Positions 1 through 9,794 of a stretch of 64,000 nt of DNA are shown here, piece by piece. The notes beneath the pieces were generated by a model. It was given only the letters and a program-made list of their open reading frames with translations, made no database searches and was not told where the DNA came from. Source of the stretch: Mycobacterium kansasii ATCC 12478 (GTDB taxonomy: Bacteria; Actinomycetota; Actinomycetes; Mycobacteriales; Mycobacteriaceae). Position 1 is the stretch's first letter; every line of letters starts with the position of its first letter. Where the stretch lies: the NCBI RefSeq assembly GCF_000157895.3, contig NC_022663.1, forward strand, positions 2,604,001-2,668,000, given 5' to 3'. The position numbers and the translations under genes were made by a program.

Positions 1-2290
1 ACCGCCGGTGACGGCGGCACCGGCGGTGTGGGCGGCACCGGCGGCAACGGAGCCGATTACACCGCCGCGGTAGCCGCTGGGGCGACCGGCGGCACCGGCG
101 GCCAAGGCGGCGCCGGCGGGCAGGGCGGCACCGGCGGGGCCGCCGGTAACGCGTTCACCGGCACCGCCGGCACCCAAGGTGGCGGCGGCCAGGGCGGCAC
201 CGGCGGCACCGGCGGCACGGGCGGCCAGGGTGGCACCGGCACCGACAGCACCAACCCGGCGGTGGCGGGCCAGGCCGGCGGCCAGGGCGGCACCGGTGGC
301 CAGGGTGGGGATGCCGGCCAGGGCGGCTTCGGCTCCACCATCGGCGCCGATGGCACCGCCGGTGACGGCGGCACCGGCGGTGTGGGCGGCACCGGCGGCA
401 ACGGAGCCGACAACCTGAGCACGCGTAGCCGCTGGGGCGACCGGCGGCACCGGCGGCCAAGGCGGGCCGGCGGGCAGGGCGGCACCGGCGGGGCCGCCGG
501 TAACGCGTTCACCGGCACCGCCGGCACCCAGGGTGGCGGCGGCCAGGGCGGCACCGGCGGCACCGGCGGCACGGGCGGCCAGGGTGGCACGGGTGCTGAT
601 AGCACCAACCCGGCGGTGGCGGGCCAGGCCGGCGGCCAGGGCGGCCAACGGTGGCCAGGGTGGGGATGCCGGCCAGGGCGGCTTCGGCTCCACCATCGGC
701 GCCGATGGCACCGCCGGTGACGGCGGCACCGGCGGTGTGGGCGGCACCGGCGGCAACGGAGCCGATTACACCGCCGCGGTAGCCGCTGGGGCGACCGGCG
801 GCACCGGCGGCCAAGGCGGCGCCGGCGGCCAGGGCGGCACCGGCGGGGCCGCCGGTAACGCGTTCACCGGCACCGCCGGCACCCAAGGTGGCGGCGGCCA
901 GGGCGGCACCGGCGGCACCGGCGGCACGGGCGGCCAGGGTGGCACCGGTGCTGATAGCACCAACCCGGCGGTGGCGGGCCAGGCCGGCGGCCAGGGCGGC
1001 ACCGGTGGCCAGGGTGGGGATGCCGGCCAGGGCGGCTTCGGCTCCACCATCGGCGCCGATGGCACCGCCGGTGACGGCGGCACCGGCGGTGTGGGCGGCA
1101 CCGGCGGCAACGGAGCCGATTACACCGCCGCGGTAGCCGCTGGGGCGACCGGCGGCACCGGCGGCCAAGGCGGGCCGGTGGCAGGGCGGCACCGGCGGGG
1201 CCGCCGGTAACGCGTTCACCGGCACCGCCGGCACCCAAGGTGGCGGCGGCCAGGGCGGCACCGGCGGCACCGGCGGCACGGGCGGCCAGGGTGGCACCGG
1301 CACCGACAGCACCAACCCGGCGGTGGCGGGCCAGGCCGGCGGCCAGGGCGGCACCGGTGGCCAGGGTGGGGATGCCGGCCAGGGCGGCTTCGGCTCCACC
1401 ATCGGCGCCGATGGCACCGCCGGTGACGGCGGCACCGGCGGTGTGGGCGGCACCGGCGGCAACGGAGCCGACAACCTGAGCACCGCAGCCGCTGGGGCGA
1501 CCGGCGGCACCGGCGGCCAAGGCGGCGCCGGCGGCCAGGGCGGCACCGGCGGGGCCGCCGGTAACGCGTTCACCGGCACCGCCGGCACCCAAGGTGGCGG
1601 CGGCCAGGGCGGCACCGGCGGCACCGGCGGCACGGGCGGCCAGGGTGGCACCGGCACCGACAGCACCAACCCGGCGGTGGCGGGCCAGGCCGGCGGCCAG
1701 GGCGGCACCGGTGGCCAGGGTGGGGATGCCGGCCAGGGCGGCTTCGGCTCCACCATCGGCGCCGATGGCACCGCCGGTGACGGCGGCACCGGCGGTGTGG
1801 GCGGCACCGGCGGCAACGGAGCCGATTACACCGCCGCGGTAGCCGCCGGGGCGACCGGCGGCACCGGCGGCCAAGGCGGCGCCGGCGGCCAGGGCGGCAC
1901 CGGCGGGGCCGCCGGTAACGCGTTCACCGGCACCGCCGGCACCCAAGGTGGCGGCGGCCAGGGCGGCACCGGCGGCACCGGCGGCACGGGCGGCCAGGGT
2001 GGCACCGGCACCGACAGCACCAACCCGGCCATCGCGGGCCAGGCCGGCGGCCAGGGCGGCACCGGTGGCCAGGGTGGGGATGCCGGCCAGGGCGGCTTCG
2101 GCTCCACCATCGGCGCCGATGGCACCGCCGGTGACGGCGGCACCGGCGGTGTGGGCGGCACCGGCGGCAACGGAGCCGATTACACCGCCGCGGTAGCCGC
2201 TGGGGCGACCGGCGGCACCGGCGGCCAAGGCGGCGCCGGCGGGCAGGGCGGCACCGGCGGGGCCGCCGGTAACGCGTTCACCGGCACCGC
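1..2290. repeat. 354-bp tandem macro-repeat inside the PE_PGRS gene
   Basis: The same landmark (gacggcggcaccggcggtgt) recurs at 10, 364, 719, 1073, 1425, 1779 and 2133. The period is 354 bp, except for 355 and 352 where indels occur. Copies alternate between two variants at one point (GADYTAAV or GADNLST) and at another (TGTDSTNP or TGADSTNP). The array decays into ordinary irregular PGRS sequence after about 2290. Confidence 0.9.
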
Positions 2291-3974
2291 CGGCATCCAG
2301 GGTGGCGGCGGCCAGGGCGGTAACGGAGGCACCGGCGGCCAAGGCGGCACCGGAGGCAACGGCGCCGATAGCGGCACCCCGGGGGTAACCGGCCAGGCCG
2401 GTGGCCAGGGCGGCCAAGGTGGCCAAGGTGGGGATGCCGGCAAGGCCGGCATCGGCTCCACCCCCGGAACCGCGGGCACCGCCGGCGATGGCGGCCTGGG
2501 AGGTAACGGCGGCAAGGGCGGTGCCGGCGGCACCGGCACCAACTCCACCACCGCACCCGTCGCCGGCGGCAAGGGCGGCCAGGGCGGCGCCGGCGGCCAG
2601 GGCGGCACCGGCGGCGCCGCCAACGGTGGCACGGCAGGCAGCGGCGGCAAGGGCGGCATCGGCGGCGACGGCGGCAGCGGCGCTAACGGCGGCAACAACA
2701 CCGGCACCACCGGCGGCAACGGCGCCGACGGCGGCAAGGGCGGCGACGGCGGTGCCGCCGGAACAGCCGGCCTCGCCGGTAGCGGCGGCGGAGGTAGCGC
2801 CGGCACCGCGGGCACCGGCGGCAACGGCGGCAACGGCGGAAAGGGCGGCAGCGGCGGCCAAGGCAGCGCCGCCGTCGCACCTGCCACCGGCGGCCAGGGT
2901 GGCCAGGGCGGCGCCGGGGGCGCCGGAGGCGCCGGTGGTGCTGCCAACGGCGGCACCGCTGGCAATGGCGGCGACGGTGGCCTCGGCGGCAGCGGCGGCA
3001 AGGGCGGCGCCGGCGCCACGGCTAACAACCCCACGGCCGGTGGCCTGGGTGGCCAAGGCGGCAAGGGTGGCGACGGCGGCGCGGGCGGCGCCGGCACTCT
3101 CGGGATCGGCGGCGGCAACGGCGGCAACGCGGGCAACGGCGGCAACGGTGGCGCCGGCGGCCTAGGCGGCACCAACGTCGGTACCCCCGGCGCCGGCGCC
3201 AACGGCGGCAAGGGCGGCACCGCCGGCGCCGGCGGTGCCGGCGGCAACGCGCCTGACGGCGGCTCGGGCGGCCAGGGCGGCCTCGGCGGCAACGGCGGCA
3301 TCGGCGGCGACGGTGGTGCCGGCAGGGGCAAGGGCATCGGCGGCCAGGGCGGCGCCGGCGGTATCGCTGGCACCGGCGGCAACGGTGGCAGCGCAACCGG
3401 CGGAAATGGCAGTGGCGGCGCCGCCGGCAACGGCGGCCAGGGCGGGGGCGGCGGTAAGGGCGGCCTCGGCGGCACCACTAGCGGCGGCGGCGACGGTGGC
3501 GCCGGCGGCAACGGCGCCGACGGCGGCAAAGGTGGCCTAGGCGGCAGCGGCAGCGGCAGCGGCAGCGGCGGCGCCGGCGGCGCCGGCGGCAACGCGGGAA
3601 CCGGCGGGACCGGCGGCAACGCCGGCGCCGGCAATAACGACGGCGGCAACGGCGGCACCGGCGGCAACGGCGGCGACGGCGGCGACGGGGGCAACGGCGG
3701 CGCCGCCGGCGCCGGCGGCAAGGGCGGCGACGGGGGCAACGGCGCCGACGGCGGCGCCGGCGGCAAGGGCAGCGGCACCGGCAAGGGTGGCACCGGCGGT
3801 TCCGGAGGGACCGGCGGCACCGGCGGGACCGGCGGCACCGGCGGTGGTGGCGGCGGCCTCAGCGGCACCGGCGGTACCGCCGGCGGGCCCGGCCTACCTC
3901 CGGTGGGTACCACCGGAGGAAAGGGCGGCAAAGGCGGCACCGGAGGCGACGGCGGCGACGGAGGCCCCGCCTGA
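1..3974 (+). CDS. PE_PGRS family protein, 3' part (5' end outside window; local frameshifts)
   Basis: Glycine-rich PGRS domain (GGxGG repeats) cut by the window edge, so no PE domain is visible. The 3' part reads open from about 1180 to the TGA at 3972-3974. Bases 1 to about 2290 are a tandem array of a 354-bp (118-codon) unit in nearly identical copies. Single-base differences between copies shift the frame: +1 near 424 and -1 near 466 (restoring each other), +1 near 648, and -2 near 1175. Reading through needs three frames in turn. Because the indels sit inside near-identical repeats, assembly error and true decay are both possible. Position just before fadD19 matches PE_PGRS57 of H37Rv, but PGRS tails are poor evidence of orthology. 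PE_PGRS proteins are usually exported by ESX-5 to the cell surface. Confidence 0.85.
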
Positions 3975-4251
3975 GCCCAGCTACATCAGCGGTGAGGTGG
4001 CGAGGGTGCCGGCGACCGACCGCCAGAGTGTGACGTCATGGCTAGCCGAGCCGCCCGCGCCGCCGCTCAACGTCGGTTAGATCACGCGCGGTGCAGTCGG
4101 CCAGTCGACCAGCGTTGCGCCACCACGCTGCCGGCCCGCGGCTCGGCTGCACGCAGCCATGTCGAAACGTGGCTTCGCCCATGGCCGAACGGACCTACCG
4201 CTGCGCAAGCCGCCCCAGCCCGTGCACGGCCGCCGCCGACCTAGCCCAAAA
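3975..4251. other. Intergenic, no gene recognised
   Basis: 277 bp between the convergent ends of the PE_PGRS gene and fadD19. I see no conserved coding sequence, clear hairpin-plus-T terminator or repeat. Confidence 0.6.
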
Positions 4252-5892
4252 TCAGGCCCCAGTAGCAACCTGACTGGCACGCACCTCATCGGCGGGTCGC
4301 GCTTCGGTCTGCTCCTTGGCCCACCGGTAATCCGGCTTACCGGCCGGTGACCGCTTCACCTCGTCGACGAACCAAAGGCTGCGCGGCACTTTGTATCCCG
4401 CGATCAGACCGCGAACGAACCCGTCCAGCTCGGCCAATGACGGACGGCACCCGGGCCGGGCCTGCACCACGGCCGCCACCTGCTGGCCGTAGCGGGGATC
4501 GGGTATCCCGACGACCAGAGCATCGAAGATGTCGGGATGACCCTTCAACGCAGCCTCGACCTCTTCGGGATAAATCTTCTCACCGCCGCTGTTGATCGAC
4601 ACGGAGCCGCGGCCCAGCATGGTGACGGTTCCGTCGGCCTCGACCATGGCGTAGTCACCCGGAATCGCATACCGCACACCGTTAATGGTCTTGAACGTCT
4701 CGGCGGTCTTCTTCTCGTCCTTGTAATAGCCGACCGGAATATTGCCCTTCTTCGCGATCATGCCACGCACCCCGGAGCCGGGCTGAACTTCGTTGCCGTC
4801 CTCGTCGAGGACCACGGTCCGGTGGTCGATGGTGACTCGCGGGCCGCCGTTCTGGGAAGCGCCTGCAGCGACGATACTGGTACCGCCAAACCCCGTCTCC
4901 GACGACCCAATTGAGTCGGTGATTACCCGATTCGGAAGCAGCTCAAGCAGTTTCTCCTTGATGCTGGGCGAGAAGAGAGCGGCGGTGCTGGCCAACAGAA
5001 ACAGCGAAGACAGATCGTAATCATGTTCTCTGTCAAGCGCATCCAGCAACGGCCGGGCCATCGCGTCACCGGTGAAGAACAATAGATTTACCTTACGGTC
5101 CTCAACCGTGCGCCATACCTCGTCGGCGTTGAATTCGGGTGCCAGAACAGTGGTTTGGCCGGAAAAGATGGACATCCAGGTGGCAGATTGGGTGGCGCCG
5201 TGGATCATCGGCGGAATCGGATAGCGAACCATCGGCGGGTTAGCGGCGGCAGCCTTAGCCAGGTCGTACTCGTCCTTGACGAATTCTCCTGTGGCAAAGT
5301 CGGTTCCGCCGAACAGCACGCGGTAGATGTCTTCGTGGCGCCACATCACGCCCTTCGGGAAGCCCGTGGTACCACCCGTATACAGCAGGTAGATGTCGTC
5401 GGCACTTCGCTCACCGAAGTCACGCTGCGGCGAGCCCTGCTCCAGCGCGGCGTAGAACTCCACTCCCCCGTAGCGCTCAAAGTCGGCCTCGCTACCGTCC
5501 TCCACCACAAGGACCGTCTTGACGTTGGGGGTGTCCGGCAGCACGTTGGCGACCCGGTCGCAGTACTGGCGCTCGTGAACCAGCGCAACCATGTCGGAAT
5601 TGTCGAAGAGGTACCGCAGCTCGCCCTCGACGTAGCGGTAGTTGACGTTGACCAGAATGGCGCCGGCTTTGACGATGCCGAGCATCGCGATGACGATCTC
5701 GTTGCGGTTGCGGCAGTAGAGTCCGACCTTGTCGCCCTTCTGCACTCCCTGATCGAGCAGGTAGTGCGCCAGGCGGTTGGCTTTCTCCTCGAGTAGGGCG
5801 TATGTCAGTTGCTCATCTCCGCAGATGAGCGCTACCCGGTCAGGCACCGCGTCGATGGCGTGCTCAGCGAGATCGGCAATATTCAGGGCCAC
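4252..5892 (-). CDS. fadD19: Steroid side-chain acyl-CoA synthetase FadD19
   Basis: Activates C26/C24 sterol side-chain acids to CoA thioesters through an acyl-adenylate, at entry to side-chain beta-oxidation. The protein is 546 residues (H37Rv about 548). It has the AMP-binding P-loop YTGGTTGFPKG at about 171-181, later SSETGFGG and GEKIYPEEVE motifs, and the C-terminal catalytic lysine context SPAGKPDYRW. I chose the GTG at 5892 because homology begins there (VALNIADLAEHAID); the longer open frame upstream would cross the KstR box at 5904-5917. It is divergent from echA19 and probably shares the KstR control site with it. Confidence 0.95.
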   Translation of the reverse strand: MALNIADLAEHAIDAVPDRVALICGDEQLTYALLEEKANRLAHYLLDQGVQKGDKVGLYCRNRNEIVIAMLGIVKAGAILVNVNYRYVEGELRYLFDNSDMVALVHERQYCDRVANVLPDTPNVKTVLVVEDGSEADFERYGGVEFYAALEQGSPQRDFGERSADDIYLLYTGGTTGFPKGVMWRHEDIYRVLFGGTDFATGEFVKDEYDLAKAAAANPPMVRYPIPPMIHGATQSATWMSIFSGQTTVLAPEFNADEVWRTVEDRKVNLLFFTGDAMARPLLDALDREHDYDLSSLFLLASTAALFSPSIKEKLLELLPNRVITDSIGSSETGFGGTSIVAAGASQNGGPRVTIDHRTVVLDEDGNEVQPGSGVRGMIAKKGNIPVGYYKDEKKTAETFKTINGVRYAIPGDYAMVEADGTVTMLGRGSVSINSGGEKIYPEEVEAALKGHPDIFDALVVGIPDPRYGQQVAAVVQARPGCRPSLAELDGFVRGLIAGYKVPRSLWFVDEVKRSPAGKPDYRWAKEQTEARPADEVRASQVATGA

Positions 5893-5903
5893 GGACCCCA
5901 AAC

Positions 5904-5917
5904 TAGAACGTGTTACA
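5904..5917. promoter_or_regulatory. KstR operator, fadD19/echA19
   Basis: TAGAACGTGTTACA fits the KstR consensus TnnAACnnGTTnnA. It lies 11 bp upstream of the fadD19 GTG and 45 bp upstream of the echA19 GTG, so KstR could repress both divergent genes. Confidence 0.9.
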
Positions 5918-5962
5918 TTTCTTGACAAGTTCAGACCCATTGTCGACCGAGAGGCGGTAATC

Positions 5963-6775
5963 GTGCCCCAGGCTTCAGCAAACGAACACACGGGTCCGGA
6001 CGCGTTGGTGGAGCAGCGCGGTCACACGCTGGTCGTGACCATGAACCGGCCGCACGCCCGGAACGCGCTGAGCAGCGAAATGATGCAGATCATGGTCGAG
6101 GCCTGGGACCGCGTCGACAACGATCCGGACATCCGGTGCGCCATCCTCACCGGCGCCGGCGGCTACTTCTGCGCCGGGATGGACCTCAAGGCGGCAACCA
6201 AGAAGCCGCCGGGTGAGTCGTTCAAGGACGGCAGCTACGACCCGTCACGCATCGACGCCCTACTGAAAGGGCGCAGGCTGACCAAACCGTTGATCGCCGC
6301 CGTCGAGGGCCCCGCGATCGCCGGTGGCACCGAGATCTTGCAGGGCACCGATATCCGGGTCGCCGGCGAAAGCGCCAAGTTCGGCATCTCCGAGGCCAAG
6401 TGGAGCCTGTACCCGATGGGCGGCTCGGCCGTGCGCCTACCCCGCCAGATCCCCTACACCGTGGCCTGCGACCTGCTGTTGACCGGACGCCACATCACCG
6501 CCGCCCAGGCCAAGGAGATGGGCCTGATCGGATACGTAGTTCCCGACGGGCAGGCGCTGACCAAAGCCCTCGAAATCGCGGAAACCATCGAGAACAACGG
6601 TCCGCTCGCCGTGCAGGCAATCCTGCGGACCATCCGCGAGACCGAGGGCATGGCCGAAAACGACGCGTTCAAGATCGACACCCAGATCGGCATCAAGGTC
6701 TTTTTGTCCGACGACGCCAAGGAAGGCCCGAAGGCGTTCGCCGAGAAGCGCAGACCCAACTTCCAGAACCGCTGA
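5963..6775 (+). CDS. echA19: Enoyl-CoA hydratase EchA19
   Basis: Crotonase-fold hydratase; the Mtb enzyme hydrates cholesterol side-chain enoyl-CoAs such as 3-oxo-chol-4,22-dien-24-oyl-CoA. It is 270 residues (H37Rv about 263). Crotonase signatures are visible: the oxyanion segment GYFCAGMDLKAA and IAAVEGPAIAGGTEIL. The GTG at 5963 has a purine-rich gaggcgg site 5 nt upstream. The first 8-10 residues are not shared with the remembered Mtb protein, so a slightly later start is possible. The gene is KstR-controlled through the shared box. Confidence 0.95.
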   Translation: MPQASANEHTGPDALVEQRGHTLVVTMNRPHARNALSSEMMQIMVEAWDRVDNDPDIRCAILTGAGGYFCAGMDLKAATKKPPGESFKDGSYDPSRIDALLKGRRLTKPLIAAVEGPAIAGGTEILQGTDIRVAGESAKFGISEAKWSLYPMGGSAVRLPRQIPYTVACDLLLTGRHITAAQAKEMGLIGYVVPDGQALTKALEIAETIENNGPLAVQAILRTIRETEGMAENDAFKIDTQIGIKVFLSDDAKEGPKAFAEKRRPNFQNR

Positions 6776-6782
6776 TCTCCTT

Positions 6783-6845
6783 CGCCGAGCGTGCTGTCAG
6801 CGCGAAAATGACGGCCGCGTTGTGACAGCCAGAACACGCTCGGCG
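6783..6845. repeat. Intergenic palindrome after echA19
   Basis: 11-bp perfect arms CGCCGAGCGTG (6783-6793) and CACGCTCGGCG (6835-6845), with inner arms CTGTCA/TGACAG (6794-6799, 6823-6828). It can form a long stem without a T-run. It could act as a terminator; it also shares the GAGCGTG/CACGCTC core with other palindromes beside the Rv3517-like genes in this window. Confidence 0.7.
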
Positions 6846-6879
6846 GCCTTGTCGGCACCCCACGCCACACTGCTACCCC

Positions 6880-7719
6880 ATGACCGGACCTTTCATCGGC
6901 AGCGAAGCGATCGCCACGGGTGCGCTGACCCCGTACCGGCTGCGTAGCCGATACGTCGCGGTCCATCCCGACGTGTACGTCCCGCCCGGCACCGATCTCA
7001 CCGCCACGACACGCGCCCATGCCGCCTGGCTGTGGTCACGACGCCGAGGGGTCGTCGGCGGCCACTCAGCTTCGGCCCTGCTCGGCGCCAAATGGGTCGA
7101 CCATCGAGCGCCAGCCCAATTGCTCTACGACCACCGCCGTCCCCCGAGGGGCATCCTCACCTGGTCCAGCCGCGTCGCCGACGACGAGATCCAACTCGTC
7201 CGCGGCATGCCGGCAACCACCCCGGCCCGCACCGCTTTCGATCTCGCCTGCCGGCATCCCGTCGGCAAGGCGGTTGCTGCCATCGACGCGCTCGCCAGGG
7301 CGACCAACCTGCAGGTCGGCGACGCCGAGTTACTCGCCGAACGATATAAGGGGCGCCGCAGCATCCGGCGCGCCCGAAGCGCACTCAAGCTCGTCGACGC
7401 GGGCGCGGAGTCGCCACGGGAGACGTGGCTGCGGTTACTGCTCATCGACGCCGGGTATCCCGCGCCGCAGACGCAGATGGCGGTGTACGGCGACTACGGG
7501 GAGATTGTCGCGTTACTCGACATGGGTTGGGAGCACATCAAAGTCGCAGTGGAGTACGAGGGCGACCATCATCGCACCGACCGCCGGCAATTCAACAAGG
7601 ACATCGCACGTTTCGAAGCGTTGTCCGACCTCGGCTGGATGGTCGTGCGGGTCACGGTCGAGGATGTGCCGGGCGGCATCCTACGGCGCGTCGCAGCCGC
7701 CTGGGCTCGTCGAGCGTGA
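6880..7719 (+). CDS. Rv3517-like protein: winged-helix (AbiEi-type) plus DUF559/PD-(D/E)XK-like domain
   Basis: 279 residues, same length as Rv3517. The N-terminal half (PFIGSEAIATGALTPYRLRS..., then AAWLWSRRRGVVGGHSASALLG) resembles AbiEi antitoxin/transcriptional-regulator domains. The C-terminal half has DMGWEHIKVAVEYEGDHHRT and LGWMVVRVTVEDV. That acidic VEYEGxHH pattern is typical of DUF559/Vsr-like restriction-endonuclease folds. The substrate is unknown. The gene sits in the cholesterol cluster without an obvious KstR box and is bordered by palindromes at 6783-6845 and 7711-7766. Paralogs lie at 28973-29812 and, decayed, at 54689-55005. Confidence 0.85.
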   Translation: MTGPFIGSEAIATGALTPYRLRSRYVAVHPDVYVPPGTDLTATTRAHAAWLWSRRRGVVGGHSASALLGAKWVDHRAPAQLLYDHRRPPRGILTWSSRVADDEIQLVRGMPATTPARTAFDLACRHPVGKAVAAIDALARATNLQVGDAELLAERYKGRRSIRRARSALKLVDAGAESPRETWLRLLLIDAGYPAPQTQMAVYGDYGEIVALLDMGWEHIKVAVEYEGDHHRTDRRQFNKDIARFEALSDLGWMVVRVTVEDVPGGILRRVAAAWARRA

Positions 7720-7766
7720 CGTCAGCGTGAAAAATCGGCCAAAATCTCACGCTGACTTCACGTTCG
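7711..7766. terminator. Bidirectional terminator-like dyad between the Rv3517-like gene and cyp142
   Basis: 20-bp arms (7711-7730 and 7747-7766) match at 18 positions, with a perfect 10-bp core GTCAGCGTGA/TCACGCTGAC and a 16-nt loop. It lies between two convergent gene ends (7719 and 7790). No T-tract is present, as is common for mycobacterial hairpins. Confidence 0.65.
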
Positions 7767-7789
7767 GCGCAACGCAACCCAATACGAAC

Positions 7790-8995
7790 TCAGCCCCGAA
7801 CCGGCGCCGTCGGGGTGAACACCACCGGCATCGACTCCAAGCCGCTGACGAAGTTCGCCGGCCGCAGCGGCAACGCATCCGAAGACGCCAGCCGCAAGTC
7901 GGGCAGGCGCCGCAGCACCCGCTCCGTCATCAGCGACAACTCCAAGCGCGCCAGCTGATTGCCCATGCAGAAGTGGGTGCCGAAACCGAATGCCAAGTGG
8001 CTGTTCGGGTTTCGCTGTATGTCAAAGCGCTCCGGCTCGGCGAACACCGCCTCGTCGAAATTCGCCGACTCGAACAACAGCATCATCTTCTCGCCGGCCC
8101 GCAACGCGGTGCCATGAAAGTCCGTATCCGCCGTGAGCATTCGGCACATGTTCTTCACCGGCGACGTCCAGCGCAGCATTTCTTCCACCGCCGACGGCAG
8201 CAACGACGGGTCGCGCTGCAACAGGTCCCACTGATCCCGGTTGCGCAGCAACTGCTCGGTTCCCCCGCTCAACGTGTGCCGCGTGGTCTCGTCGCCGCCG
8301 ATCAGAATCAGCAGCGTCTCCATGACGAGCTCATCGTCGCTGAGCCGCTCGCCGTCGACTTCGGAGCGCACCAGCACCCCGACCAGATCCTCGGTCGGCT
8401 CCGCACGACGCGCCGCAATGGTCTCGCGGGTGAAGTCGTTGTAGGCCGCAAAGGCATCCATGCTGATCTGGAAATCCTCTTGCGAGACATGTGAACTCAG
8501 GAACGTCACCAGGTCGTCGGACCACCTCAGGAACATGTCGCGCTGCTCCGGGCGCACCCCGAGCATGTCGCCGATCACCGCCATCGGCAGCGGCGCGGCA
8601 AGGTCCCGCACAAAGTCGCATTCACCGCGTTCGCACACCGCGTCGATCAGCGTGTCGCACAGCGCGGCAATGGAGCCTTCGCGGTCCTTCACCCGCTTTC
8701 GGGTAAAGCCGGCGTTAACCAGCTTGCGCCGCAACAGATGTGCCGGGTCGTCCATGTCGATCATCATCGGCATGGCCGGCTGGTCGGGGCGGATGCCGCC
8801 GGCGTTGGAGAACAGCTCGGGCTGTCGTTCGGCGTCGATCACCGCCTGATACGTCGACGCCGCGGCCAGCCCGTTGCGGTCCCGAAACACCGGCTGATGC
8901 GCCCGCATCCACCGGTACGCGGCGCGTGCCTCATGGTCGGCGTAGAAGGTGCCGTCGGTCAAATCGACGTCAGGCCTACCAATGGCTTCAGTCAT
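7790..8995 (-). CDS. cyp142: Cytochrome P450 CYP142, steroid C26 monooxygenase
   Basis: Oxidises C26/C27 of cholesterol or cholest-4-en-3-one to start side-chain degradation, partly redundant with CYP125. It is 401 residues (H37Rv about 398). The I-helix motif GGDETTRH, the EEMLRW (ExxR) motif and the heme loop FGFGTHFCMG are present, with Cys343 as the iron ligand. The ATG at 8995 follows GGAGGA by 6 nt. It is divergent from the Rv3519-like gene with a 28-bp gap; I see no KstR box in that gap. Confidence 0.95.
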   Translation of the reverse strand: MTEAIGRPDVDLTDGTFYADHEARAAYRWMRAHQPVFRDRNGLAAASTYQAVIDAERQPELFSNAGGIRPDQPAMPMMIDMDDPAHLLRRKLVNAGFTRKRVKDREGSIAALCDTLIDAVCERGECDFVRDLAAPLPMAVIGDMLGVRPEQRDMFLRWSDDLVTFLSSHVSQEDFQISMDAFAAYNDFTRETIAARRAEPTEDLVGVLVRSEVDGERLSDDELVMETLLILIGGDETTRHTLSGGTEQLLRNRDQWDLLQRDPSLLPSAVEEMLRWTSPVKNMCRMLTADTDFHGTALRAGEKMMLLFESANFDEAVFAEPERFDIQRNPNSHLAFGFGTHFCMGNQLARLELSLMTERVLRRLPDLRLASSDALPLRPANFVSGLESMPVVFTPTAPVRG

Positions 8996-9023
8996 GCCAG
9001 TCCTCCGCATTACAGTGAGCGTC

Positions 9024-9743
9024 ATGGCTGTCTCGCAACACACCATCGCCGGCACGGTGCTCACCATGCCGGTCCGAATCCGCAAAGCGGACATGCACTC
9101 CGCGATGTTCTCGGTGCCCGCCGCGCCGACCCAAAAACTCATCGACTACAGCGGGCTTAGCGTGTGCGAATATCTGCCCGGCAAGGCGATCGTGATGCAG
9201 ATGCTGGTGCGCTACGTCGACGGCGACCTCGGCCAGTACCACGAGTACGGCACCGCGGTCATGGTCAATCCGCCCGGCTCCCAAGCCCGACGAGCCCGGG
9301 GACCCCGCGCCCTCGGCAGAGCCGCGGCGTTCATCCACCACCTGCCCGTAGACCAGTCGTTCACCCTCGAGGCGGGCCGCACCATCTGGGGCTTCCCGAA
9401 GATCATGGCGGACTTCAACGTTCGCGAGGGCCCCAAATTCGGCTTCGACGTCAGCGCCGACGGGCAGCTCATTGCCGGCATCGAGTTCGGCAACGGACTC
9501 CGGCTCCCCACCCGAGGCACGCAAACGCTGAAAACCTATTCCCACCAAGACGGTGTCACCCGGGAAATCCCGTGGGAGATGAAGATATCGGGCCTGCGGG
9601 CCCGGCTCGGCGGCGCCCGGATGCGCCTCGGTGACCACCCTTACGCCAAGGAACTCGCCTCGCTGGGCCTGCCCAAGCGGGCACTGGCGTCGCAATCGGC
9701 GGCCAACGTGGAGATGACCTTCGGCGACGCGCACGCCCTCTGA
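9024..9743 (+). CDS. Rv3519-like acetoacetate-decarboxylase-fold protein
   Basis: 239 residues, similar throughout to remembered Rv3519. The fold assignment rests on segments such as KAIVMQMLVRYVDGDLGQYHEYG and GRTIWGFPKIMADF, which resemble the acetoacetate decarboxylase-like superfamily. No catalytic activity is established to my knowledge. The start is the ATG at 9024; an in-frame GTG at 9015 is an alternative. The gene is divergent from cyp142. Its end faces that of the Rv3520c-like gene, with a perfect KstR box between the two. Confidence 0.85.
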   Translation: MAVSQHTIAGTVLTMPVRIRKADMHSAMFSVPAAPTQKLIDYSGLSVCEYLPGKAIVMQMLVRYVDGDLGQYHEYGTAVMVNPPGSQARRARGPRALGRAAAFIHHLPVDQSFTLEAGRTIWGFPKIMADFNVREGPKFGFDVSADGQLIAGIEFGNGLRLPTRGTQTLKTYSHQDGVTREIPWEMKISGLRARLGGARMRLGDHPYAKELASLGLPKRALASQSAANVEMTFGDAHAL

Positions 9744-9759
9744 ACCCATCCGGTCAATC

Positions 9760-9773
9760 TAGAACGTGTTCTA
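9760..9773. promoter_or_regulatory. Perfect KstR box between convergent gene ends
   Basis: TAGAACGTGTTCTA is a full palindromic match to TnnAACnnGTTnnA. It sits between the stop of the Rv3519-like gene (9743) and the stop of the Rv3520c-like gene (9795), where no start codon lies nearby. Confidence 0.8.
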
Positions 9774-9794
9774 ATCGCCTGGCAAGAACGGTCG

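Noticed and set aside
864..3056. Long alanine-rich minus-strand open frame of 730 codons opposite the PE_PGRS gene
   Set aside because: It mirrors GGxGG codons on the other strand; GC-rich PGRS sequence leaves antisense frames open. No start signal or family resemblance.
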